Shown here: positions 45,480 to 56,128 of the stretch, in pieces
Layout of the letters: each line of letters begins with the position of its first letter
Position numbering within the stretch: position 1 is the first letter of the stretch
From: Epiperipatus broadwayi
Lineage: Eukaryota > Onychophora > Udeonychophora > Euonychophora > Peripatidae
DNA length: 64,000 bases
Direction of reading: 5' to 3'
Assembly: GCA_028023455.1 (NCBI GenBank)
Contig: JAQFVV010000186.1
Location: 1,182,001 to 1,246,000, forward strand
Notes under the pieces: generated by a model
Told to the model about the DNA's origin: nothing
What the model saw: only the letters and a program-made list of their open reading frames with translations
The model's database searches: none
Program-made: the position numbers and the translations under genes

Positions 45480-48400
45480 AGTTTTAAAACAGAGTTATTT
45501 TATTAATCCTACAGAGGTCGTGATAGTGTGTATCTGAGAGATACGGTTTTGTAAGATTAATGGTAAGAAAGTTTGTTATAAACATAATGGAGAAGAAAGA
45601 ATCAAAAGAATTTATAAAAGAATAGTTAGGAAAAAAAAATGGTTAAAATTGGGTTTTTGAATATGCAAGGTGGTAGGAGACCAGAAAATTGGCTGGATTT
45701 AAATAAAGCAATTGAAAATAAAGAACTGGAGGTATTAGCAGTAGTGGAAACTCATCTAAAAGAAGAAGAAGAACCTATTTTGGAAGAGGTGGTATGGCAG
45801 GGTGTAAACAGAAAAGAAAAAGAAAAAAGGGGTGGTGGTATAGGTGTTATATCGAGGAAATATTTAAATATTGTTAAATGTCAAGAGCATTTGTGGTTTG
45901 AAATAAGGTTGGGTAGACAAGAATGGATGGTGGCTGTAGTGTATATAGCTACTGGAGATAGTCAAACTGTAATGGAGTGGAACAGTAGTATATATGAATG
46001 CCTAGTTAAGGATATACAAATTTTTAAAGAAAAGAGGAAGAGAATAATGGTTATAGGGGATATGAATGGACATATTGAAGAAATTGATGATGTAGATAAT
46101 AAGAATGGTCAGTTTTTGAAGGAATTTTGTCAAAGAGTAAATTTGAGCATTGGGAATTTATCAAATATGTATGAGGGACAATACACATGGTCTAGGAATA
46201 ATGTATTTCACACAATAGATTATGTATTGGTAGAGAAAGAGGGAATGAATAAAATATGGAAAATTAAGGTGTTTGATAATGAAGAGAGAGTATGTAATAG
46301 TGATCATAATTTTATTGTAATAGAAATGGTTAGTAATGTGATGGAGGATAGAAATAAAGGTAGAAATAATAGTGAAAGATGTGGATGGAGAGTGAATGAT
46401 AAGAATAAGTTGGAAGAATATAAAATAAAAGTTGAAGAAACCATGGAGCAGTTGGATGGGGATGAGTATAAGGACTGGTGTGGTGAAATAGAAAAAGTGG
46501 CAAATAGGGTTTTAGTTGAGAATATGCAGAAGAATAAAAGTAATAAAAAAATGAGAGTTAGTAAAAGTGTAAAAGAGAGGAAAGAAGCATGCAGAGAATA
46601 TAAGTGTGCTATTAAGAACAAAGAAAGTGAAAATGATATTAATGCTAAATGGGGAAAGTACTTAGAAAAGAAGAAGTTGGCTAAAATGGATAATTATAGA
46701 GAGAGGATGAAGTTAAATAGTAAATTGTTGGAGGATATTAATAAAAGTGGAAGAGATGGGAGTAAAAAATTTTGGAATTACATTAAAAGGAGAAATGTAG
46801 GGGAAAGAGAGATAGTATTAATAGATGATGAGGGAATAGAGTGTAGCTCTAGAGAAGAGGTAGAGAGAATCTTAAATAGATATGTAATGGATATAGAAAA
46901 GATGTTAGATGTGAAGGAAGTAGTGATAGAAAAAATGAAAGCAGTTAGTAATGGGAATATTAGGTTCACAAAAAATGAATTGAATGAGGCAGGGAAGAGA
47001 TTGAAAAGTGGAAAGGCGAGAGGTTTAGATGGATGGGCAGCAGAGATGGTAATGAATTTAGGGCATAGAGCAAAAGCAAAGTTATTATCATGTTTTAATA
47101 AAATGGCACAGAAGACAGTTTTTCCGGTTAGTTGGAGTAATACAAGAATAAGATTATTATTTAAAGGAAAGGGTAAGGATCATAGAAAGTTAAATAATTA
47201 TAGACCGATAGCGGTAACATCAGTTTTATATAAAGTTTTCTCATATATGGTAGCTGGAAGAGTTGTAAAATGGATGGAAGAGAATAATGTAGTGGGGGAA
47301 ATGCAAGGAGGTTTTAGGTCAGATAGGCGTATAGGAGATAGTTTGTTTGTAGTTACACAACTTATGGAGATGAGTAGGAATTCAGGTAGATCATTATATA
47401 TGAGTTTTATAGATATAGAGAAAGCATATGATAGAGTAAATAGAAATAGATTATGGGTAAGGTTAGCCAATTTGGGAATGGATGAAGCTTTAGTAAATAT
47501 TATTAAGAAATTATATGAAAATAATTATTATACTTACCAGTTAGGGGATATAGAATCAGTTAAAGTTAAAAATGGGGTGGGATTAAGGCAAGGATGCCCT
47601 ATGTCACCTATTTTGTTTTTGTTGTTTTTGAGTGAAATGGAGAAAGCAATAGAAAGACTAGGAAGAGGGGTAGAGATACCATTAATAGGTGGCAAGGGAG
47701 TATATATTTTGTCGGGTCTTTTTTTTTGCAGATGATATCTTTTTGTGTGCAGAAAGAAGAGAAGATATGGAAATTATGTTGAGGACATGTGCAAGGGTGG
47801 GTAAAGAGATGGGGATTAAATTTAGTGAAGAAAAATCAAATATAATGATGGTTAATACTGGGGAAAGAGAAGATGTAGAATTTTTATTGGGGGATATAAA
47901 GTTAAGTGTGGTGGATAGATATAGGTATTTGGGAATCATCTTATGTAATCAGGAAAATTGCTTGGATGAATGGGAGAAAAAATTGGTAAATGAAGCAAAG
48001 AAAAGAAAGGGTTTGGTAAAGAAACTAACAGTATTTTCATATAATAAATATGATGTAGCTAGAATAGTATGGAAGGGAGTTGCAGTAGCAGGGTTAACAT
48101 ATGGTAATGATGCATTATGTGTTAGTAAAAGGGTTTTAGATTATTTAGAGAAAGTACAAAGGGAAGTAGGAAGACATGCATTAGATGCAGAGATGTGGAC
48201 AGCAAAGGAGGCAATTCAAGGAGAAATGGGATGGTCAAGTTTTTATATGAGAGATGCAAAAAGTAAAATGAAAATGTTTGGTAGGTTGCAGTTTATGGAT
48301 AGTAAAAGAATAGCAAAAATAGTGTTCAATTGGGTTATGAGTAAAGGGCAGGTAACAAGATGGGTGAGAAAGGTAATGCGGTATGCGAAAGATTTGGATA

Positions 48401-49072
48401 AAGAATTTATATCAGTATACTTGTATAAAAGGTGGGATGATTGTGTTAGGAGGATTGTTGAGTGTTATAGTGGTAAGGAATGGGATAAAAGAATAGAAGC
48501 ATTAATAAAAAATAGGGAGTTGGAGAGATGGAGAACTAGTATGGAGGGTAAGAAGAGTTTAAATATATATAGAAGTAAACGGAATATTGGATGCGAGTTA
48601 ATTTATGATAATAGTAAGGAAAGTAGTTTATTATTTAAGGCTCGAACGGGATCTTTAGCAACAAGAGAATATACATGTAAATGGAAAACCATGGATAATT
48701 TAGTGTGCAAATTGTGTAAGGAAGGTATAGAAAATATTAGGCATCTGTTGATTGAATGTAAATGCTTGAAAGCAGAAAGGGTACAGATAATGAAGTTATG
48801 GGAGAATAGACATGAACAAAGTGACTATACAGAAAGTGAGTTATTAGTTTTTATGTTGGGTTTGCGAAGAGATAAGGGGGATTTAGATATAAAGGCCATA
48901 GAGTTGACAAAGATTATGTTGTGGAAATGGGATGGGGCAGAATATGGGAAGACTTAAGAGTGGGGAATGGAGAATAAAATGGCTAACAGGTTTATCTGGG
49001 CATAATTGCTGAGATATTCTTGACTTCGTTTAAGGAGAAGCCAAATACATCACATCACATCACATACATTCA
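45480..49072 (+). mobile_element. nearly intact APE-type LINE
   Basis: This contains a leader of about 150 bp, one endonuclease-RT coding frame (45639-48957, with one slip), a 3' end of only about 100 bp, and a tail of short CATCA-type repeats (about 49050-49072) rather than poly-A. A single frame with a short 3' end and a simple-repeat tail is RTE-like in layout, but I cannot fix the clade. I did not find a convincing target-site duplication. It is inserted against the direction of the SLC6 gene. Codons are heavily AGA/GGA/TTA-biased. Confidence 0.85.
45639..48957 (+). pseudogene. LINE endonuclease-reverse transcriptase, one frameshift
   Basis: The first part (698 codons) opens MVKIGFLNMQGGR. 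It carries APE endonuclease motifs VVETHLKEEEE, VIGDMNGHIEEID, TIDYVLVE and CNSDHNF in order. The RT follows: GKARGLDGWAAEM, NNYRPIAVTSVLYK, QGGFRSDR, FIDIEKAYDRV (motif A) and GLRQGCPMSPILF (motif B). The frame then breaks at a run of nine T (47719-47727), and motif C FADDIFLCAE continues in the next frame. After it come YRYLGIIL and a C-terminal knuckle-like C-x2-C-x9-H-x4-C (CKLCKEGIENIRHLLIEC). The total is near 1,100 residues, a normal length for one-frame LINEs. No gag-like first frame is seen. Confidence 0.9.
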
Positions 49073-49689
49073 TTATTAGTTTGTGCTAATACGCGAAACA
49101 AATTTTATTTATTTTTAGCTATAATCTAGAAATTATTAAAAAATATAAATATAAAGAATAAAAAGTTTCCAAATAAAGGAAACTTGGATATGTTTGATAT
49201 TAATTATTCAGAATCTTCAATAGTTGGGTTTGCAAAATATTTATAAGAGTAAACAATATTGTTATTCTGAAGACATAAACTCTTTTCAAAACACTTGCAA
49301 ACATCATACAATCTTACAAAACACAGCTTAAACACTATCATTTAGTACTAGTTATATAAAAACATATACCAGTCATGACCTTGAACCTATGCATTTGATA
49401 TATGTAACTATTTAAGAAAAAAAGTTTGTTTATACCTCTCAGATCAATTGCTACTTCAGCAGGGTTAACAAATATTTTGGAGTTAGTTCATTTTATTTAG
49501 TTTAGAATGTATATATAATAAAGGATAAAGAATTCTACAGTTGTATTCAAAGAAAAAATCATTAAAAAATATTGTATTGAATTATAAAAAGTAAAGAGTA
49601 AGGAAAAAGATGTAAAATATTATGAATTAAAAATCATCGGCAAATTTGATCTCAATTAAAATAACTCAATTAGAATAATTAATTCAATT
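49073..49689. other. unassigned intron sequence
   Basis: Nothing recognised. Confidence 0.45.
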
Positions 49690-50965
49690 AGAAGGTTAGA
49701 TTGTTGTCTGTATATTCCATTTCAATTGATCAATCAACAGTCTCTGTCCCATGGACAGATCAAGAAAGTAGGTCATATTATCAATTCATCCATTTCCCCA
49801 CTCCATTTTCTCTAATATGCAACTCTTCAATTCCACACAATTCTTCCATTTCTTTTTTATATTGTCCAGCAATGCCAATCTTTTCCATCGTTTTTTCTTG
49901 TTTGCACTCATTATTCTTTCCAAAACATCTTTCATTAAACTATACTTTCACAAGATTACCATTTCTTATGCTTTCTCATAACTGTTATTATAACAAGCAA
50001 ACCTCTCCATACAGCAGTGCCACCCAGTGCAAGTTAGAGTAATCAATGGATTTCAGAAGGTTTGTGCATAAAATCCCTATTTAGTGCCTACTCATCCAAT
50101 ATCCCCAGACTAGTTTTTGGCTTGTGTTCTTCATCAGTGAGTAACCTTGGATCTGAAAAGCATTGCACCTCGATCTTAGGATATAATGTAACCTAATGTA
50201 ACCCTCCAACAGCCACCTTTTATCTTTATTTAACTACAAAACTATGGAATAAAATTGAAAACACAATAATATTTTAAATCTAAGCTCATTAGCTTATATA
50301 GTCATATAGGTCTGAACCAAAGAAACCAAAATGTATGGGTACTGAACTGAGTTCAAACCTATATGACTACATAAGATAATGAGCTTAGATGGAAATATTG
50401 TGTTTTTAATTTTATTCTCATAGTTTTGTAGTTAAGTAGAGATAAAAGATGGCTGCTGGAGTGTTGCATTAGATCCTAAGTTCTAGGTGCTGTGCTTTCA
50501 GATCCAAGGCTCCTCACCGATGAAGGCCACAAGCCAGAAACTAGTCTGAGGATATTGGATGAGTAGGCACTAGATAGGATTTTATGCACAAGTGTTTTGG
50601 CATCCATTGATTGCTCTGTCTTGCACTGAGTGCCACTACTGTATGGAGAGTTTTGCCTGTTTTAAATTATACTTTCTTCTTAATATATGTCAAATCCAAT
50701 TTCCTTTTTGGTTCTAATTTCCTTAATCAATCTTCTTTTTTCACTTACTCTTTTCAAAATTTCATTTGTTATTTTATTCATCTAATTGATTTTTTTATTC
50801 TTCTCCATGCCCACATCTTAAGAGTTTCCAACTGCTTCTTAATTTTATTAATCAGTATCCATATTTCACAACTATACAATAGTACACTCCACACATGACA
50901 TTATTTCTTAATTCTCTGTTGAGAGATACACAAAATAGCTTCTTTTTCTTAGATGCCTCCTTTAT
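49690..50965 (-). mobile_element. LINE remnant (same family as 15.8-16.6 kb), split by HHR-A
   Basis: The parts 50677-50965 and 49690-49949 align end to end with the minus-strand LINE remnant at 15775-16250. They share ACTATACAATAGTACACTCC, CATGCCCACATCT and CTTTCATTAAAYTATACTTTC blocks. In protein terms this is the post-RT region with WIGHTLRR and LLDDI. A 712 bp HHR-A inverted dimer sits between the two parts. Confidence 0.75.
49950..50661. mobile_element. HHR-A inverted dimer with 15 bp TSD
   Basis: A minus-strand copy (49950 to about 50305) and a plus-strand copy (about 50310-50661) meet head to head at CTGAACCAAAGAAACC. They are flanked by TTAAAYTATACTTTC at 49935-49949 and 50662-50676 (one mismatch). 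The uninterrupted LINE copy at 16 kb shows the empty target. The plus arm has the family's best stem II (GGC-CACAA-GCC) but CCGATGA in the core. The minus arm has CTGATGA but AAAAAC in place of GAAAC. Confidence 0.92.
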
Positions 50966-51230
50966 ATATTAATTATATTGAGCAAGGGAAAATTATGAAT
51001 TATTACCTTTCTCAATATCATAGAGTGTGTTTACTAAATATTTTTTTATGGATCTCTGTTGATTGTTAATTTATTAAATATCTGAGATTTTTTATTCAAA
51101 TTAATTCCAGACATAAAAATAAAATAAAATATTTAGGAGAATAAATAGATACAACACCTTCTTTACATTAATCAAAGAGAAATGAATATTTTTATGAGAA
51201 TATGAGTAATAATTGTCAACCTAGTTTAAT
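50966..51230. other. unassigned sequence
   Basis: Short AT-rich stretch between the LINE remnant and the PLE frame. Confidence 0.45.
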
Positions 51231-51671
51231 GTATTGCCTTATTATTACTGTCATAATATTAGATTCAAAGCAAGTACAATGAATAAATTGATAAATAATT
51301 CAAAGAATAAGACTTTATTAACAAATAATAATTGTATTATTTACAAATGGACATGTAGGTGTGGCAGTGTATATATAGGTGAATTGAGGTGCACATTGGA
51401 AAAAAGAACAAAAGAGCACTTGTTATTATTAAAAAGGATTCAAAATACAAAACAAAATTATAAAAATAATGATAATTTATCAGCTTCTGTATTTTATGAC
51501 CATAATAAATCATGTATATATGGTTTTTATTTTAGTTATAGTAATATATTGAAAACTGAAAGAAATAATAAAAGAAAAATTAAAGAAGCGATGTTAATAT
51601 ATAAATACAAACAAAATTTAATTAATAGGCGAGCAGCAAATGTGAAGATCATGGAATTATGGGAAAGCTGA
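51231..51671 (+). CDS. PLE C-terminal fragment with GIY-YIG nuclease domain
   Basis: An open frame of about 145 codons follows a TAG at 51222. It reads NNCIIYKWTCRCGSVYIGE, then RCTLEKRTKEHL, then KRKIKEAMLIYKYKQNLIN. This gives YK...YIG for the GIY-YIG motif, a CxC pair, the catalytic Arg helix, a Glu in KIKEAM and an Asn in NLINRR. PLE nucleases nick DNA for element insertion. The RT part is absent, so this is a 5' truncated PLE, yet the domain has no stop. It is not a host gene as far as I can tell. Confidence 0.7.
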   Translation, partial: VLPYYYCHNIRFKASTMNKLINNSKNKTLLTNNNCIIYKWTCRCGSVYIGELRCTLEKRTKEHLLLLKRIQNTKQNYKNNDNLSASVFYDHNKSCIYGFYFSYSNILKTERNNKRKIKEAMLIYKYKQNLINRRAANVKIMELWES

Positions 51672-52844
51672 CATTTTAAAGTATTAGTTGATAAAAACTA
51701 CAAATATAGTTGAAAGTGCTTCTAAGTGACGGTTATAGATATATTTTTATAAACTTTTAAGTACTGTATTTTCTAATATTTATTTATAAATTTACATGTA
51801 TATATATATATATATATTTCCATTAATTCATATGAATCTAACTATATTAAAATTTTCTCTTTTTATGAATACTAAAAGCTGTATTCTTATTTGTATTTTA
51901 GTGATCATCTTTCTTATCATCAGTCACCATTTCCTAAAAGATAAGTGGTGTTCCACTCCATGATTATTTATAAACACTATGTCCTATTGAAAAAATGAGT
52001 GCTGCTATCTCTAAGCTACCTACATTCCATTTCTGAATTAATGCATATATCATTTAGCACTATTCAACACAAAAAATTAAAGGCAATAGCATGAATGGAT
52101 CATGAATTATGATATAAAATGTAACAGTATGTTTTGTACTGCAATCCATGATGAAAGAATGCACTAACTTTAAATTTTGTTTTCAATTAGACAAAAACAG
52201 TTACTGAAATGCTAGAAATCATTCAAATTATGCATGGCAATAAAACCATGAATTGCAAGAGTATTTTCAAGTAATTTTTAATATTTAGTATTTGTAGAAA
52301 AAAACATTAAAGTTGTTTCATAAAGGTAAAACATACACCATCACAGTTCAAGTCATAACTTCGAATCCAATACTAACACCTTAAAACTTTTGTGGTGAAT
52401 AGTTAAACTTTGTTTCTTCATAACTTGTACATTGATTCCAAGACACACTGTACATATTTTTATTTTTAAAATTACTGATACATATAAATGCTTACCTAAC
52501 TTTGAAGAATGGATGATGATTCTGTGAAAGTTAATGCATTACTCATCCATAAACTTTTAAAAGTTCCTGATACAATATTTTACATATGCAAACATTAAGT
52601 TTTTTTTTTTTTTTTTGGAAAAAAGTGGTAAAGAGTATTGGGATATGCATCTATAAACATTAACTGTTTAATACAATATTTAAATTTACAGTTTAAAAAT
52701 GGTTGCAAATCAAACAAGAAATCATGTCTTTCATAATTTATATTTAACATCTACATTAACATTAATTCACTTTATCAATCTATGTACTTACATGAATATT
52801 TGAAATACAGGCATTCTTCATATACCTTCATATTCTTCATATAG
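51672..52844. other. unassigned intron sequence
   Basis: A (TA)n tract lies at 51800-51817 and a T-run at 52600-52616. No other feature. Confidence 0.45.
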
Positions 52845-52912
52845 TGTGGATAGTTGAAGGGTGCTTTAAAGTCTGTGTTCAAATCCCCTATATTTACAAT
52901 TAAGCTCCAGAT
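52845..52912 (+). mobile_element. HHR-B fragment, 3' end
   Basis: AGTGTGGATAGTTGAAGGG, then GTTCAAATCCCCTA and ATTTACAATTA, the same end block as other HHR-B copies. Confidence 0.6.
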
Positions 52913-52984
52913 ATATAAAGAATGCCTGGATTTCAAATATTACACACTAAGCTTGAATCCTGCCCATCCCTCTTTTATATATTT

Positions 52985-53365
52985 AAATAAATAAGGTCTA
53001 CATGAGGGGACCAAGTGACTTGAGGTCAACATGGGTGTGGCAATAGTATTGGCATCAGCATGGGATTTGGGTTTTCCATCATCAGATTTTCAATCGTATG
53101 GATGACTGAAGAATTAGTTGGAGTAGAGTGAAGCCTGTCTATTAAAGTATGAAGATTCGCTATCTTAATATAAACTGAGCACTGATTATATATATGTGTG
53201 GAAAATAATAATTTGGACCAACTACGTATTTCATGCTGAACCATGAAATATTTATATTGGTGATTATTTATCTTTTCTAAATGTGTGTGGTCATGTGTAT
53301 CAGTCGTATGAGATAGTGTGTATAGTTGAAGGGTGCTTGAAAGTTTGTACTTACATGAATGGATC
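52985..53365 (+). mobile_element. HHR-B element, ribozyme deleted
   Basis: This shares the TCATCAGATTTTCAATCG, GAAGATTCGCTATCTTAATA, TGAGCACTGATTATATATAT and TGTGTGGTCATGTGTATCAG blocks with HHR-B. The ribozyme position reads GGACCAACTACG, so CTGATGA and half of stem II are lost, though the outer stem I and downstream TATTGGTGATT remain. Confidence 0.75.
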
Positions 53366-53588
53366 TATAATCCAATGATAAAAATCTATTATTGCTCTTT
53401 TAATGTGAATGTCTAAAGAATGTTTCCTAGTTTTTAACATAATCAAAATATTACTTTAACAAGGCAATAATGAAGATAGATTAAAATTCATTTTAAAATT
53501 ATTTTGCTAGAAGATTAAAAAAAAATTATTTAACCAGCATTTGTTTTTCACCGTAGAAAAAGAGAGCAAATTACTACAAGAATTGTCA

Positions 53589-53698
53589 AGCGTTGTTAGC
53601 CGAGAGGTCATCGCAGCCTCCTTGCAAGCAAGTAGTTGGTTGAAGACGGTTGTGGGTTCGCGTCCCGGCCGATGCTATGACATATGAGAAAAAAAAAA
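53589..53698 (+). mobile_element. tRNA-derived SINE, best copy
   Basis: The A box area is TTAGCCGAGAGGTCATCGC and the B box GGTTCGCGTCC lies at 53654-53664. It ends GGCCGATGCTATGACATATG plus an A-tract (53689-53698). The boxes match a leucine or serine tRNA ancestor. It lacks its own enzymes and would use a LINE in trans. Confidence 0.85.
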
Positions 53699-54475
53699 TT
53701 AGAATTTCTAATGCATATAGCAATGATCTTTCAATTTTGCTATTGAATATAAACAAACATTGTTCTATTAAAATAATAACGTTTATATCTATATATGCTA
53801 ACTATAAATAAGTTTTAATTATTTCGAATAATATTTATACAGAAGTTGTATTAAAAGTCGAGTTTTCAATTAAATTGTAAAAGAAACTAAAGTAAGGATA
53901 ATATATTTATAAAGTTAATTTCTTAATTTTACCATCGAGAGATCTTTTGTAATTTATCTATCAATAGACTTTATTAATGGTTATTTGGGCTGTTTTTGTA
54001 ATCGGTAGATACTATTCACATATAACTATGATTTGATATTCAGCAATTTCCTTCAATCCTTAAAAATACTTTACTGAAATAGAGTTTAATTGTTTGCAGT
54101 ATTAAACATGAAGAAAAAACATTAATACTAACAATTTTGATTTTGTATATAAAAATGTCCCAGAAAAACTATAGTGTGCATCCGCTTTAATAAATACCTA
54201 ATTACTATATATTTATAAGACACCATAAACACTTTACAGTGCACTTTTAACATATGATTTATTTATTCTTGCTTACACTAAAGTGTTAATTAAGGAGTAA
54301 ATGGTGTATTATATCTATATAATTAATCGATGCAAATAAGGAGAAAAAGTGGAAAGAAATTTTAATACTTATAAGACAACCAATTTGGCTGTTTCTGATG
54401 CTATAGATTAGTCATGTACACATTTATGCCTATGTAAATAATGTGATTTGACATAAAGCTTTTTTAGAAACTTAC
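53699..54475. other. unassigned intron sequence
   Basis: Lies immediately downstream (transcript sense) of the TM6 exon. No feature recognised. Confidence 0.45.
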
Positions 54476-54579
54476 TTATAACAGTTATTATGAAATTTAT
54501 TGTACGATGAAAGAGTTATGAGACCTCCCCAAGCTGGGCTTAATGCAAAAAAAATTTGCACAGCAGCATCACCCCATAC
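54476..54579 (-). CDS. SLC6 transporter exon, TM6
   Basis: The acceptor is a run of T then AG just right of 54579 and the donor is GTAAGT just left of 54476. The 104 nt encode about 34 residues beginning [11 protein letters not shown] and ending [12 protein letters not shown]. This is TM6 with its unwound centre and the highly conserved [10 protein letters not shown] that opens the next loop. The Gln of VQIFF is the chloride-site Gln of the family. The residue four positions later, Ser in most animal SLC6 proteins, is Ala here (QIFFAL). The exon ends in phase 2 and the split Lys codon is completed by the exon at 43870. It is the most upstream exon in the window; the 9.4 kb to its right is intron. 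Confidence 0.93.
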
Positions 54580-55369
54580 CTAAAAATAAAAAAAATGATA
54601 GTAATTAACCACAACAATATATATGCACATATTAATATATATTTATTTTGCATATATATAAATGTTTACTTTAAATGATCAAATTTCAAGGTTAAAATTT
54701 TTCTATAATGTTGCCTTTTATATATAAAATTTAAAATAATAAATTTAAAACAAAATTGAAACAGACACATCATAAATAAAAAAATTATTTAATACAACAA
54801 CATGGTTTTCATTTCTTATTAGAACCTTATCAAGATGTTTCTATTACAAAATCACATGACCTAGCTATTCTACTGCAACTCCACCCAATGGACATTATTT
54901 ACATTACATTACAATAAATATAATTAGTAAAATATATACATATACATAAAAATGATGAAGCTTATTATAATCCTTTTTTAAATATATATATATAAAACAA
55001 TATAGTATTCTAAATTATAATTCTAAATCTAACAATACCCATCTCCCCTCTAGTTGTGCTGGACCTTTGACCATGTTTACATATTTGTTTTCTTGAATAA
55101 ACCAAGATTCATAAGATTTTCTTTCCTTGTAATTTTTAACAGTCTTTATTACCTGAATACTTTTTACTTAATTTATTTCATGTCTGGTATAAACAAAATG
55201 ATAGGCTGACATCAAATGAAAAAAAAAAGCATATGAACAAAAATTGTAAGTTGAGAAAGATTATGTTAACAAGATTTTCAAAAATAAATATAATACAAAA
55301 GGTAGTGTTAGGCATATGTATGCAAATAGTGAGTGGGTTTTGGTTCCATATTTATAACATTTATATAAG

Positions 55370-55740
55370 ACAATGATAAAACAAAAGTTATCTGATGATA
55401 TTAAAATAGAATGGATAAATAAAAAATCTTTAGTGAAATGGATTTGTAATGCAAAAAAGATAGGTAATATTAAAAATAGAGTAGAGTTAGTTTACAAAAA
55501 TTAGTTGTGAATTGTGCATTATGATAAATATAGGTCAGACAGGAAAGATTACCTTGAAAGAGTTAAGTAACATGATAGGGCAATTAACAGAAAGGATATA
55601 ATATCAGGGCCACATATAGATTTTTTGGATACTGGAAATAAAATGAATTGTGTAAAAAATATTCAGGTAATAAAGTAAGTTAAAAATTATGAGGAAAAAA
55701 TTGTTATGAAATGATAAACATTTATTCACTTCCAAAGAAA
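55370..55740 (+). mobile_element. Penelope-like element remnant, GIY-YIG part
   Basis: Plus-strand frames, with breaks, give IEWINKKSLVKWICNAKKIG, VELVYKN (domain start), DRKDYLERVK, HDRAINRKDIISGPHIDFLD and TGNKMN, then a VKNYEEKIV stretch. This is the linker and GIY-YIG domain of a PLE. The YIG motif itself is out of frame. It ends at a smaller inverted repeat (55735-55890). Confidence 0.65.
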
Positions 55741-55890
55741 AGATTCATTTATTTAGACTTTAAATAATAAATAGCTGAGCAATGCTTTCAACTCTGAAGA
55801 TCATATTCATAGTTTAAAGCATTTCTCAGCTATGTATTATTTAAAGTCTAAATAAATTAATCTTTTTTTTTGAAATTGAATAAACGCTTA
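55735..55890. repeat. inverted repeat after the PLE fragment
   Basis: Arms about 55735-55785 and 55815-55890 share ATTTATTTAGACTTTAAATA and AGCTGAG blocks. The loop contains ACTCTGAAGATCATATTC, which begins like a hammerhead core, but no GAAA follows at the right spacing. Confidence 0.6.
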
Positions 55891-56074
55891 TCATAGAATT
55901 ACATAATAAAAATAAAATAAAAATTGTTAGAGAATTATAAACCTATGTATATTCAAGAAATTTTAAACAAATGTGTAAACATGGTTAAAGATCCAGCACA
56001 ATTGGGGGAGGAGGGACATTGTTAGATTATTGAAAACTTTAGAGTTATAATTTAGAATATTTTTTAGATTGTTT

Positions 56075-56084
<10 letters not shown>

Positions 56085-56125
<41 letters not shown>
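56085..56125. repeat. (TA)n microsatellite
   Basis: An uninterrupted TA run of about 40 bp at the left edge of the 2.6 kb insert. Confidence 0.95.

Positions 56126-56128
<3 letters not shown>

Larger units (their letters stand above)
7440..54579 (-). other. SLC6 glycine-transporter-like gene, central part (five exons)
   Basis: Span of the exons I can join. In transcript order they are 104, 125, 113, 129 and 100 nt long, and the introns between them are about 10.6, 12.3, 9.6 and 14.1 kb. Reading phase carries correctly across all four junctions and gives one open SLC6 segment from TM6 to TM10. SLC6 proteins are plasma-membrane symporters that move neurotransmitters or amino acids with Na+ and Cl-. 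The motifs [18 protein letters not shown] and FVIFSVIG, with a G-x-YM-x-QL-x-D start to TM10, resemble glycine transporters most, but substrate is inference. TM1-5 and TM11-12 were not found and should lie outside the window. All introns are full of retroelements. Confidence 0.9.

Noticed and set aside
46304-47939. Minus-strand frames opposite the intact LINE
   Set aside because: Leu/Ser/Ile-rich shadows of the AGA/GGA/TTA-biased LINE coding strand.
45480-49072. Target-site duplication for the intact LINE
   Set aside because: The flanks near 45470 and 49075 share only short AT-rich similarity (TAATAAGTTT versus TTATTAGTTT), not enough to claim.
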